Source: Trachythela sp. YZ-2020 (taxonomy: Eukaryota > Cnidaria > Anthozoa > Malacalcyonacea > Clavulariidae). From it: 64,000 nt of DNA. Position 1 is the stretch's first letter; every line of letters starts with the position of its first letter. The stretch lies in the NCBI GenBank assembly GCA_016169945.1, contig JADLSH010000363.1:1-64000 (forward strand). The letters are read 5' to 3'. Positions 36,808 to 45,530 of this stretch are shown here, piece after piece. Position numbers and translations under genes: made by a program. The notes beneath the pieces are model-generated. The model did not search any database. It was not told the origin of the DNA and saw nothing but the letters and a program-made list of their open reading frames with translations.

Positions 36808-37489
36808 TTAAGTTTTCCATATGAACATATTTTGTTTGATCTCACTTAATGCAGCACCAACCAAAACCCCCTCCCATCCCTTGCTCCACAGTATAGAAGT
36901 TCCTAACTTGAAGCAAATACCATTGTTATCATTATGTGCTCCTTCACCAATAGTTTCTAGGGGTTGGGTGCTCCCTTCGACAAGTAAAATTGTCAGGCAA
37001 GTGAAGAAATCTGGCATCAGATAACGTGAAAATAATAAAGTGCCATCTGGCAACAGGTATCTATTGCCAAACAGTTTTACCCTCAAACCATGGAAGACCC
37101 TTGCAATAAAAATATTTATATCACTTTTATACTTTATACCAGTTAATCTATTACTTACATTACTTGATGCTTTTCCTTCAGTCAGGAGGACAGTATTAAT
37201 CCTTTGTACTCTGCTCAGTTCATGACATCTCATAAACATGATAATACTATAAATCAAGCAAATTGGTGGTAGCTTCTTTCCAGGGTTCAACATGGAGCAA
37301 TCAAGCAAGATTGATAGGATTTCTGCAAAGGTGGGACATCTAGTTGAGAGTTTGTTTACAATTTCGACCATCAAGTCTCCTGGGACAAACCACCATAGGT
37401 TCTATCTCTCAACACAGATGGCTCATCTCTTAGAACTGGTAATATTCACCAATTCTTTGTTGGCCTCTCTCAGCAGCATGTTGAGTTGA
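36808..37489 (-). pseudogene. Fragment of the minus-strand Cys-rich gene (second exon)
   Basis: The ORF includes CPTFAEILSILLDCSMLNPG, PPICLIYSIIMFMRCHELSR and VQRINTVLLTEGKASSNVSN, a pattern of a repeated family in which a 'CP...IL' block precedes an 'R...QR...L..G.AS..V..RL' block. It probably continues the gene that starts at 38,645. The 3' part is lost or unrecognisable. Function unknown; as the other gene of an Academ-like element it would be the transposase candidate, but no nuclease motif is visible. Confidence 0.5.
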
Positions 37490-37667
37490 GTTGTTGTTTT
37501 AAACTCTGATCACATTGTAAAGGATTTACATTCTAGGACAGATATATAACAACATAGTTTAACACACAAACATAGAAGTCTATATTTTAGGTTGAATTTA
37601 ATAAAAGCAATGGTCCTTTGATTAATTTGGGTCCTTGTATGGGGTAATTTTGCATAATTTCTGATGT

Positions 37668-37928
37668 ATACAGCTAAATGAATTAAGGTTGCCTTGACAA
37701 AGCTAAAAGGCCAAAACTGAAAGGTCAAAGGCAAGCGCTAAATGTACGATTTTGTTCAAATGTTTGGCTCTTGGCTGATTGTTTTCCGTATTTAATTTAA
37801 CGGATAATTTCGACACAGTTACACAAAACTCGTCTTTCCTACCGTACTTTTTACACTTGGCTTTGACCATTTAGCCTTGGCCTTTTAGCTTTGTCGAGGA
37901 CAAGTTTAATTCATTTAGCTGTGTACAT
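37668..37928. mobile_element. MITE family M1, copy 2
   Basis: Inverted ends: CAGCTAAATGAATTAAGGTT at 37,670 with inverse TTTAATTCATTTAGCTG ending near 37,922. Internal arms AGCTAAAAGGCCAAAACTG and CCTTGGCCTTTTAGCTTTG match copy 1. The two copies flank the 36.8-37.5 kb coding fragment. Confidence 0.8.
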
Positions 37929-38159
37929 CTACGTAAATATTGTAGCCATTTTGACTGTAATAAAATTTACATATTCTTGCATGCAAATTATTCTGTCAGC
38001 AATTTAGCATTGTTTGCGCGAACTCGCATGTATATTAACTCGATAATAATAGTTCGATTTAAAACTTGCCATAGTGGTTTAATACAAATCACAAAATATA
38101 TATTATTGTCCTAAATAAACAGACAAATAGTGCGTACTCACTTCTATATTCTGACTGGA

Positions 38160-38645
38160 TTATTGACAAGAATCGAACGACAACGAAGTTCTTCCTGTAG
38201 GCCCCGCAGATGTAGCTTGGCGAGAGCTTGGCGGTTGGGAATAACTGGCGGTTTGACTTGACTCGCTTTGGCGAAATGACTGCTCGGTTTCCACAATTAC
38301 CTTTTGAAAATCCACAGTATTATTAATAAGCCTGCGCTCGCATGGTCTACATATGAGATGGGGCAAATTCGCCTCGTAAACAATGGGATGCCCGCAAATT
38401 TGTTCGGAAATCTTGAGTAAAGCTCGATTTGAAGGCTTGAATATATTCTTGCGGCGACTTGTGCCGCCAACAGCTCTGCAAAGTCGACAAGAAGACGAAT
38501 CTATCGAAGAATTTGAAGCTCGATATACGCTTTTTTCGGGGTTTCCTTGGAAGCCATTTCGGTAACTGATGAGCTTTGAGACTGAAGCACAGTTTCTTGT
38601 TGTAACTTGATATGTAATTTGATATGGTTTGCAATGGACTGTCAT
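38160..38645 (-). CDS. N-terminal exon with ZAD-like Cys-rich domain
   Basis: 161 codons. The central part reads CRLCRAVGGTSRRKNIF then LLKISEQICGHPIVYEANLP then HLICRPCERRLINNTVDF: two CxxC pairs about 50 residues apart, the layout of ZAD-type zinc domains, which mediate dimerisation or DNA targeting in other proteins. The C-terminal tail is Ser/Gln-rich and ends near a GTGAGT donor at about 38,142. It lies at the right end of the Academ-like element and is read leftward, opposite to the helicase. A short Cys8-type domain fits Academ transposase N-termini. Confidence 0.6.
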   Translation of the reverse strand: MTVHCKPYQITYQVTTRNCASVSKLISYRNGFQGNPEKSVYRASNSSIDSSSCRLCRAVGGTSRRKNIFKPSNRALLKISEQICGHPIVYEANLPHLICRPCERRLINNTVDFQKVIVETEQSFRQSESSQTASYSQPPSSRQATSAGPTGRTSLSFDSCQ

Positions 38646-38814
38646 ACTTCTTGCGGTATTTATTTCCGTGTTTAATATTTGACCGCCATGGCTAACTCAA
38701 ATTATTTCTCACTCCTCGCAAAAACTGCTCAATATTAATACTACTCAGCCACCCTACCCTAATTTATTTTTTTTGTTATCTCCCAGATTCTGGGAGACAT
38801 GTGACCAGCCGATA

Positions 38815-38868
38815 GCAGGGTACTTTCGCAACGGGTGGCAATTGGAAAGTACCCTGCGACGGAGGTTG
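38815..38868 (-). repeat. Right terminal hairpin of the Academ-like element
   Basis: GCAGGGTACTTTC (38,816-38,828) is inverted at GAAAGTACCCTGC (38,845-38,857). The stem sequence differs from the left-end stem while the base-pairing is kept. Confidence 0.75.
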
Positions 38869-39628
38869 ATATATATGTTTACTAACATCTAAATGCTTTG
38901 AACTGCTTTCATTAATTGATTAATCTGTTAAAAGAGAGACAAATAGGATGTAATTCAAGAAATTAACGAGGTGAGTGCGTTGTTTATTTTGCATAGTTTC
39001 TTGTATGCAGTGAAATGTCTCTATTCGGCGTGTATTTTCATATAAACCTTTATATAATATAGGTGAAAGTATATATTAATTTGTCTACGAATATTCTCTA
39101 CATAATTGTTTTAACGCTAAACCTGCCCTAAGTAGACCAAAATTGTTATCTACAGCTAACAATATAAATACTTTCTATGGCTAATGAATGAACTTAGTAG
39201 TACTATTATTTGAGGATGAGAAAAGCATAGTTATATATAGCATAATTATATAAACGTTTTACACACTGGATATAGGTCAGACACTGAATCCCAATGTGTT
39301 TATAATACCACCATAAACCAATATTTGTCTGACATAATTTCATGTGCGGAAATTGACATTGTTTTGGACAATAAATCAATGGAAACTTTGCCCGCACCCA
39401 ACCCTAATTCTGATCTGTCCTCTTTCTATCCCTAAATTCAGAGTGAAAGTTATTGCCGCACACAACCAATTAAAAGGCTGATGCCTAAAAGACATGACTA
39501 TTGACTACCAAGGATTTTTTTTACAATGCAACGAAATTTATGTGGTATCGTTTTAGCATTTTTAAAGAATGAGCGCAAGTATTGTCAGATGAGTAAGATT
39601 TACATGTTAGGATCCAGTGTCGGACATG

Positions 39629-39943
39629 AGTAGTAGTATAGTAGTAGTATTTGGGGGTGTGCGAGAGTTTTGAGAGTGTGCAACATCATTAACATAATTA
39701 TGTATTGACGTCATAATGATATGCAAGGTGAGTTTGGGCGAAACAGTCATTATGTTGAGTTTTGAGAGTGTGCAACATCATTAACATTCATTAATTATGT
39801 ATTGACGTCATGATGATATGCAAGGCAAGTTTGGGCGAAACAGTCATTAAGCTGAACTCAGCATTTTCATCACAAAAAGAGTTAATCCTGACGCTTTTTA
39901 TCACAATAGCTATAGCGTCCCTATAAAGTTCCCAAGCGTTGTT
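39629..39943 (+). repeat. Polinton left terminal inverted repeat
   Basis: Matches 52,616-52,950 inverted. It contains two tandem 97-bp subunits, each with a TGACGTCA palindrome (39,706-39,713 and 39,803-39,810) followed by ATGATATGCAAGG and TTTGGGCGAAACAGTCATTA. Confidence 0.93.
39706..39810 (+). promoter_or_regulatory. Paired CRE-type sites in the left end
   Basis: Two perfect TGACGTCA palindromes (CREB/ATF consensus) 97 bp apart, 158 bp upstream of the first ORF. The same pair sits upstream of PolB at the right end, so both divergent transcription units could share one control signal. Function is inferred from the motif. Confidence 0.5.
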
Positions 39944-39967
39944 TGAGCATCATTTACAAGCAATACG

Positions 39968-40405
39968 ATGGAGTGTCTACATGGAAAACCTGCGTGCTAT
40001 TCGATTACAAACCATGGTACATTTTGGTTCTGTGGACAAAAACCTAGCTGTGAGTTCTTTTGCCGAGATGAAGATTGTTATATGTTCACGAAAGCCGTAG
40101 AAGATTTTAGAAAGAGTGGTCCTCAACATCCTGTGTGCCCTACACATAAAAATCTAGCAAAGTTACGTACAGTTAAAGACAAGATGAAACAAAACTATGG
40201 ACGACCGTAGTTTGTATGTTCTGAACGAGCGAATCCCTGCAAATTTTGGCAATGCGGGGATGTATTCGAAGAGCCAAGACCTATATGCCAACATGGAATG
40301 GTATGCTGTGAACGAAAAGTCAAGAAAGATGGACCAAATCAAAACCGTCTATTTTACTGCTGCCCCAAAGAAGACGCTTGTGGTTTCTTCGAATGGAAGA
40401 AGTAA
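39968..40405 (+). pseudogene. Double GRF-type zinc-finger protein with internal stop
   Basis: The first 80 codons (CLHGKPACYSITNHGTFWFC, CEFFC) form one GRF-like finger. After an in-frame TAG at 40,208-40,210 the same frame continues for 64 codons with a textbook GRF finger (ICQHGMVCC, KKDGPNQNRLFYCC, CGFFEW). GRF fingers bind single-stranded DNA in host repair proteins. The coding continuity past the stop means a nonsense mutation in one two-finger gene, read-through, or an assembly error. A frame one base over stays open from 40,404 to 40,553 and encodes an acidic tail (SELDEIDIF), so a frameshift may also have cut the C-terminus. Confidence 0.75.
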
Positions 40406-40572
40406 TCCACTACAATACCGGTACAAGATTGAAGAAACAGAAGAGATATTTAATAGTACTAAATCTAACACTAAAGAGGCATACGCGGAATATACATTTC
40501 TTAAATCTGTTAATGCTTTAACAAGTGAACTTGATGAAATAGACATCTTTTAGCTGTATTTATATATGTGAC

Positions 40573-40610
40573 AATAAATATGTTTTAAAAAATACTGTGT
40601 TGTGTGCTTT
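40573..40610 (+). promoter_or_regulatory. Polyadenylation signal
   Basis: AATAAA at 40,573-40,578 is followed by a GT-rich stretch (TGTGTTGTGTGC), the standard layout for an animal poly(A) signal, right after the GRF gene. Confidence 0.55.
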
Positions 40611-40727
40611 TTCGTTGCTTTTTGCGTCGCTAAGTCATTATAAAGCGATCCACGAATTTACATATTATTGAGATGCAATAACATGTATGTCTCACTTGCC
40701 TTTTAACCTTTGTGGTGAAACGGTGAA

Positions 40728-41090
40728 ATGGAGAACATAGATATAATTTATGACGAGTTAAGACGAAATGAGATTGATATTGATAAACAAACCCTATCGT
40801 TTCATATAAATACAGTTCTGAACCAACACGAAGATTTATACCATTCAATGATTGTTTGTGATTATGAGCAACTCTACAAATAAATAAATGTTACAAATTT
40901 TGGTCGTATTTTCGCCTATTTAGCTTTCGTATATTTACACAGCGATAGCGAGGAATCTATTCGACAAAATGTCCGAAGATCTGTTGAGGCATTTCGAGTT
41001 GCCAGTGTTCCAAAGCATAAACAAAATAATAAACAATCAATTTTAATAACACTCTCGCTTACGTTGATAGCTTTATATATCAGTTTGTGA
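40728..41090 (+). pseudogene. Bcl-2-like tail-anchored protein, interrupted by a stop
   Basis: One frame, 51 codons from ATG 40,728 to a TAA at 40,881-40,883, then 68 more sense codons to TGA at 41,088. The second part opens with a BH1-like motif TNFGRIFAYLAF (family pattern NWGR-[IV]-[VA]-A-L) and ends with a hydrophobic segment ILITLSLTLIALYISL preceded by basic residues, a typical C-terminal membrane anchor. Bcl-2 family members with this layout sit in mitochondrial or ER membranes and control apoptosis. No clear BH2 is visible, and the spacing between BH1 and anchor is short. Too short for the usual gene scan, and not proven by alignment. Alternative: an unrelated small membrane protein. 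Confidence 0.5.
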
Positions 41091-41247
41091 TCATAGCTTG
41101 GTTCATTTCGTTCTGACCTCGGTGGGGAAAAGATGAGTTGTTGCTGTAAAGGTTTACCTCAAATATCTCTTCGAAATATATTTCGGAGGATACGTTGTAT
41201 TTCTGCTTGTTGTGGAGGCAATATTATAATACAAGCTTCAGATATAG

Positions 41248-42323
41248 ATGGCAGAGAAATACCTAAGTCGACTGTATTACAATCCAGAAAGCCCCGCAAG
41301 TTTTGGTGGTGTAGATTCCATATATCGCGCCGCGAAAAACGACGGGAAATATCAGATATCGCGGAATAAAATTCGCTCGTGGTTGCAAAAGCAAGATACT
41401 TACACCTTACATAAACCCGTACGATATCGGTTCAAGTGGAACCGTGTTATTGTCGGATCAATAGATGATGAGTGGGAGGCTGACTTAGTGATTATGGATT
41501 CATTAAGTAAACAAAATAGCGGCTATAAGTACATTTTAACAGTGATTGATGTACTCAGTAAATATGCGTGGGTTGAGCCGCTTAAGACCAAGACAGGAGA
41601 AAGCCTCGTTCAAGCGTTTGGTAAAATAATCAAGAAAGGACGTCACCCAAAAATGTTTCACAAGGATAAAGGAACAGAATTTACAAACAAATTGTTTCAA
41701 AAACTCTTAAAGGATAACAATATTCGGTTCTTTACTACACATAATGAAACGAAAGCGTCCATTGTCGAAAGGTTTAACCGAACGCTGAAAGGAAAGATGT
41801 GGAAATACTTTACAGCTAAGAATACTTTAAAGTACACTGACATTCTTCAGAAATTGGTCAGATCGTATAACAATTCCCGACATCGAAGTATTGGAATGAC
41901 TCCTGCTAACGTGAATAAAGACAACGAAGATATTGTATGGCAAACACTCTACGGTCTATCAAACCGATCCTGTATAAGTTTAACATTGGCGACCAAGTAC
42001 GGATCAGTAAAGCAAAGCGAACATTTAAGAAAGGATACTCACCTAGTTGGACCGAAGAAGTATTTACGGTGACCAAACGCGTGCGTCGCCGACCCCCTGT
42101 GTACAAGATCGCTGACTACGACGGAGAAGAATTAGCAGGAACTTTTTATGAACAGGAACTTCAGAAAGTCAATAAAGCAGACACTGACTTTTTTAGAGTA
42201 GAAAAAGTACTTAGATCGCGCATGCGTAATAAACGTAAAGAATATTTTGTAAAATGGTTAGGTTATCCTGATAAATTTAATTCATGGGTACCTGCAGAAA
42301 ACGTAAAAGATGTGAACAAATAA
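41248..42323 (+). pseudogene. INT: Polinton integrase with C-terminal chromodomain (frameshifted)
   Basis: Retroviral-type (rve) DDE integrase that would join the element's ends to host DNA. The catalytic acids are Asp79 (WEADLVIMD), Asp140 (HKDKGTEF) and Glu174 (SIVERFNRT), with 33 residues between the last two. After a single-base frame change near 41,940 the C-terminus continues as an SH3-like barrel (FNIGDQVRISKAKRTFKKGY) and a chromodomain (VEKVLRSRMRNKRKEYFVKW, LGYPDKFNSWVP). Chromodomains in Polinton integrases are thought to guide insertion into chromatin. The start at 41,248 is the first ATG of the frame. AATAAA overlaps the stop region (about 42,318). Confidence 0.9.
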
Positions 42324-42372
42324 ATGTATTTGAAACTTATAACTTGTGTTCATTTGTGCATTGGTCTTCAGT

Positions 42373-43126
42373 ATGGCAACACAGTTTTATCTAACATTGC
42401 CAAGCAATAGTTCAATAAAATACTTTCCAAATAATACAGTGGCAAATTTTAGAGTGAAATTAGCCGAAACAATCACTTTACCTGACAGTGGAAGTTGCTT
42501 TGGCCGGACTCCATTATCCACATACGTGGACTACGGTACGGAATGGAGTACAACAAACGTTTATGTATAAAATTGATGCTAACCCTTATCAAACTAGCAT
42601 CCTTAAAGATGTACACTATTCGACGATTGATCAATTGACTAAAGCACTAAATGTCAGCATGTTGAAAGAAGCACAGGCGAAAATAAAATTCAGCTATAGT
42701 CGCAGTACACGCAAAGTAACGGTTGATGTGAAGCACGGTGCAATGGCGTGGTTTACTGGTGACATAGCAATGGTCTTGGGGTTTGACCAAGACACTGTCA
42801 TTCCAAAGAAGACATCAAGTCCATATGTGGCTGATGTCAACGGTGGATTTTCCTCCATGTATGTGTACAGTGATATCGTCGATGCTCAGTTTGTAGGCGA
42901 TGTCAAAGTGCCCCTATTAAGAATTGTCAATATAGAAGGTGAATATGGCGAAAATGTTCACGCCAGTTTCCGTAATTTGCAATATGTTCCCGTCAAAGTG
43001 AATTCTTTCGAGACCATTGAAGTGAATATAAAGAACGACAGAGACGAAAACGTCTCATTTGCTTTCGGGAAGTCAATAGCGTCACTTCACTTTAGAAGAC
43101 AGAAGCGATCTCAATATTTTATTTAA
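42373..43126 (+). pseudogene. mCP: Polinton minor capsid (penton-type, 'PY') protein, frameshifted
   Basis: Begins MATQFYLTLPSNSSIKYFPN, the conserved N-terminus of Polinton penton-type minor capsid proteins, and continues in a second frame with VALAGLHYPHTW, VDVKHGAMAWFTGDIAMVLG and LRIVNIEGEYGENVHASFRN. The frame changes once at about 42,480-42,490. The length (about 250 residues) is normal for this single-jelly-roll protein, which forms capsid vertices. It lies between integrase and the core protein, in the usual structural block. Confidence 0.88.
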
Positions 43127-43128
43127 AG

Positions 43129-43581
43129 ATGAAAGGTATACTTATCCCGGACGTAAAGCTACTAACTGAACATTACACAAGAAATCAGCGTGGTGGTAGC
43201 ATTCAAGGATTTCGAGGGGCAAGAATACAGAGGGGATATGGAATCGGTGGAATTTTCAGAAGCCTTGCTAGATTTGCAATACCTTTATTCAAACAAGGTG
43301 CTAAAACAGTTGGTAAAAGAGCGTTACAAGCAGCGACGGAAGTTGGTCAAGATATACTCAATGGGAAAAAGGTTTCGGAATCGGTAAAAGCTCCTGGAAA
43401 ACAAGCCGTCCGTGATGTCGCTAATAAGGTAGTGAAGAAGGCGATGACAGGTCGTGGGCGTAAGAGACCTATAAAAAGACGTGTACCAGCTAAAACTGCC
43501 ATTCATCCTCAAGCCAAGAAGCGGAGAACATCTCACAACATTGATAACTATTATCCTAATTGGCATGGCTCATCCCGTTGA
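43129..43581 (+). CDS. Basic core/membrane-active protein (adenovirus pX/pVI-like)
   Basis: 150 codons, intact. It has a Gly/Arg-rich N-terminal stretch (QRGGSIQGFRGARIQRGYGI), a predicted amphipathic segment (GIFRSLARFAIPLFKQGAKT), a helical AQ-rich middle and a strongly basic C-terminus (TGRGRKRPIKRR, AKKRR). This composition and position, just before the capsid gene, match the small core protein compared with adenovirus pX or pVI in Polintons. It follows the minor capsid stop by 3 bases. The role, DNA condensation or membrane disruption, is by analogy. Confidence 0.6.
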   Translation: MKGILIPDVKLLTEHYTRNQRGGSIQGFRGARIQRGYGIGGIFRSLARFAIPLFKQGAKTVGKRALQAATEVGQDILNGKKVSESVKAPGKQAVRDVANKVVKKAMTGRGRKRPIKRRVPAKTAIHPQAKKRRTSHNIDNYYPNWHGSSR

Positions 43582-44522
43582 AACTATACATAAAGATTCA
43601 TGATTGACAAGTGAAATGTTTTACCGCGATAATTCGGGAAAGATGGATGTTGTAAACCCCCTTGCACAGGCTGGGAATGTTAACACCGGATTAAAAGAGC
43701 GCCATGCTCACATATGTCAAAGCAAACCTGTTGCCATGGAGGGAAGAATTCATTCTGATCTGTTTGCGCAAGAACGTTATATTCTTGGTGCAGTACCAAT
43801 CAAAATTAAGTTGGTCAGATCACGAAATTCATTTTGTCTGGTTTCATCTGCTGAAAATCCAGCCTTCAAAGTGGTTATTGAAGAATGTGTCTTTCGTGTG
43901 CGACGAGTGAACGTATCACCTAGTGTCATAATGAGTCATTCCGAAACCTTACAACACATGACGGCTAAATATCCTATCAACCGTATCGACTGTAAAGTTG
44001 TGTCTGTGCCTCGAGGAAATATGTCTGGAAACCAACCCAATATATTTCAAGGCCGACTACCGAATCGAGTTGTTATGGGAATGGTCGACGCTGATGCATT
44101 CAATGGTACCTGCACCAAAAATCCATTCAATTTTAAAAACTATGATATCACTATCATGGGTCTGACTGTTAACGGAGAGAACCTTCCTGGAAAGCCCTTA
44201 CAGCTGAAGTTTGGGGCAGCTAGCAATTACATCTCAGCTTTCCAAAACCCTGTATACTGGTACACATAAAATGTTTGAAAATCAGGGCAACGGTATTATT
44301 CGTGAAGAATATGGAAACGGTTACACGCTGTTTGTGTTTGATCTCACTCCAGACCTTTGCCTTGGTGATCATATACAACCAGTAAGAAATGGAAACGTCT
44401 CGATCCAGTGTCAGTTTGGAACCCCGTTGGAGACAGCTATAAATATCGTGGTGCTTGGTGAATTTCAAAGTCTTATCGAGATTGATGGGAATCGGAACGT
44501 GCTGTGTGATTTTAGCAACTGA
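43565..44522 (+). pseudogene. MCP: Major capsid (double jelly-roll) gene with internal deletion and frameshift
   Basis: The start MAHPVETIHKDS (ATG 43,565) matches a Polinton capsid N-terminus. It is followed at once by TGA (43,601) and then, in the same frame, by sequence that belongs near the middle of the protein (FYRDNSGKMDVVNPL, MEGRIHSDLFAQERYILG, IKIKLVRSRNSFCL). Roughly 200 residues, most of the first jelly roll, are missing. A single-base frame change at about 44,236-44,245 precedes the C-terminal block (YGNGYTLFVFDLTPDLCLGD, CDFSN). Full-length family members are about 450-550 residues. The start overlaps the core-protein gene by 17 bases. Function lost in this copy. Confidence 0.88.
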
Positions 44523-44524
44523 AC

Positions 44525-44900
44525 ATGGACTCACTACAGATTTTAAACATTCTCAAGAGTGACCCATTTACGAAAAATGTGTTTACAAACGTTCTACCTT
44601 CTGATGGTTTACCTCGTGAAATACAAAAGAGACCTAGAGGATTTATACTCAACACGGATCCAAGTAATAAACCAGGAACTCATTGGGTTGCGATATATCT
44701 TACAGAAAATGAAAAAGGGGAATTTTGGGATTCTTATGGTGAAGCGCCTGGATTTTACAGTCAGAACTTTATTCAATTTTTGGACAAGCAATGTAGTACC
44801 TTTACTTGGAACGCAAAAGTTTTACACTTGGAGTACTAATAATGTCTCTACGTTTTTTCCTCTTTTCTTGCTGCACTCGGGTTATAGGGGAACGAGGGGT
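44525..44900 (+). pseudogene. PRO: Adenain-like cysteine protease, broken at the active-site Cys
   Basis: Adenovirus-type maturation protease. His53 lies in PGTHWVAIYLT and Asp69 in GEFWDSYGEAP, two members of the catalytic triad in standard spacing. The frame ends at two adjacent TAA triplets (44,837-44,842). The codon right after them is TGT, followed by LYV-type residues like those after the catalytic cysteine of the family. A neighbouring frame is also open through this stretch, so an indel is likely. The C-terminal half is unreadable. It would cleave capsid precursors in a working element. Confidence 0.82.
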
Positions 44901-44978
44901 AGAGGGTAGGTCTTCAGGGATTCCCTTGGTTTTATACTCGCGAACAAGTTGGAGGCGATTTTCATTTCTCACAATCCC
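44840..44978. other. Convergence point of the two Polinton transcription units
   Basis: Rightward (capsid/protease) and leftward (small ORFs, ATPase, PolB) genes meet here. No convincing terminator or poly(A) signal was recognised. Confidence 0.5.
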
Positions 44979-45530
44979 TTAGGGTACATTTAAATGTCCT
45001 AGGGCTTTTGAAAATAACTCCCAACCTGCTGGATTGAAATTCTTCCTTTGCCTTGGAGAATCGTTGACCAAATCCACTATATTTGTTCCTGGAACAGATC
45101 TCCCTTTGAACAACAACTGTCCGTGTTCATTCCACCCAACGATATCTTTACTTGCCCTAAGTTTTTTGATCAGTTGGCGAGCACGTGACTTCATCGTTGC
45201 TGGCACGCTATCCAAAATGTCCGTTTCGATTTCGTCTGAAGATTCGATTTGTTCATCCGGTTGTTCTCTGGGCTCATCTGTCTTTGTAGGTTGTACGACA
45301 TTCACTCGGACAGGTTTATCCATTCGTTTATCATAAAACGTTAAATAACGTTGTAAATGTTGATCGTATAATTTTGCCTTTTCATCGATCGGTATGTCTT
45401 GGCGTTGCATGGTGTCTTGCATATCCGAGTCTATTTCATTGACTTGAGCAGTCAAAGGTGCCACGAGAGGTCTCTTCCGTTGTTCAGCCATATGTTCTGG
45501 GACGAGGACTAATCTTTTAACATACTCCAT
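44979..45530 (-). CDS. Conserved Polinton protein, 183 residues
   Basis: Intact ORF: MEYVKRLVLVPEHMAEQRKR, a helical region (DEKAKLYDQHLQRYLTFYDK), an acidic stretch (EQIESSDEIETDIL) and a C-terminal block (FKGRSVPGTNIVDLVNDSPR) ending in FNPAGWELFSKALGHL. I recognise this ORF as a regular neighbour of the next gene in invertebrate Polintons, but know no function. Its ATG overlaps the stop of the upstream gene as TAATG (45,528-45,532), suggesting coupled expression. A structural or virion-associated role is possible. Confidence 0.7.
   Translation of the reverse strand: MEYVKRLVLVPEHMAEQRKRPLVAPLTAQVNEIDSDMQDTMQRQDIPIDEKAKLYDQHLQRYLTFYDKRMDKPVRVNVVQPTKTDEPREQPDEQIESSDEIETDILDSVPATMKSRARQLIKKLRASKDIVGWNEHGQLLFKGRSVPGTNIVDLVNDSPRQRKNFNPAGWELFSKALGHLNVP

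Larger units (their letters stand above)
32847..38868. mobile_element. Helicase-bearing Academ-like (AcademH) DNA transposon
   Basis: Ends are inverted: CAACCTCGTACCCAGGG at 32,847 and, read from the other strand, CAACCTCCGTCGCAGGG ending at 38,868. Both continue to CTATCGGCTGGTCAC-type sequence (TATCGGCTGGTCAC at 32,889-32,902; inverse at 38,802-38,815). Direct repeats ATATATATG abut both ends (32,838-32,846 and 38,869-38,877) and may be a target duplication, though they are low-complexity. Inside are a SF2 RecQ-like helicase (plus) and a Cys-rich gene (minus), the layout described for AcademH. I did not find an XPG-type nuclease, so the assignment is partly inference. Confidence 0.6.

Noticed and set aside
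40197..40553. 118-codon ORF overlapping the GRF gene
   Set aside because: Its first two thirds are an out-of-phase shadow of a clear GRF finger. Only its last 50 codons, past 40,404, may be genuine, so it is mentioned under the GRF gene rather than as a gene of its own.
45034..45336. 100-codon plus-strand ORF opposite the 183-codon gene
   Set aside because: Shadow of a conserved minus-strand ORF.
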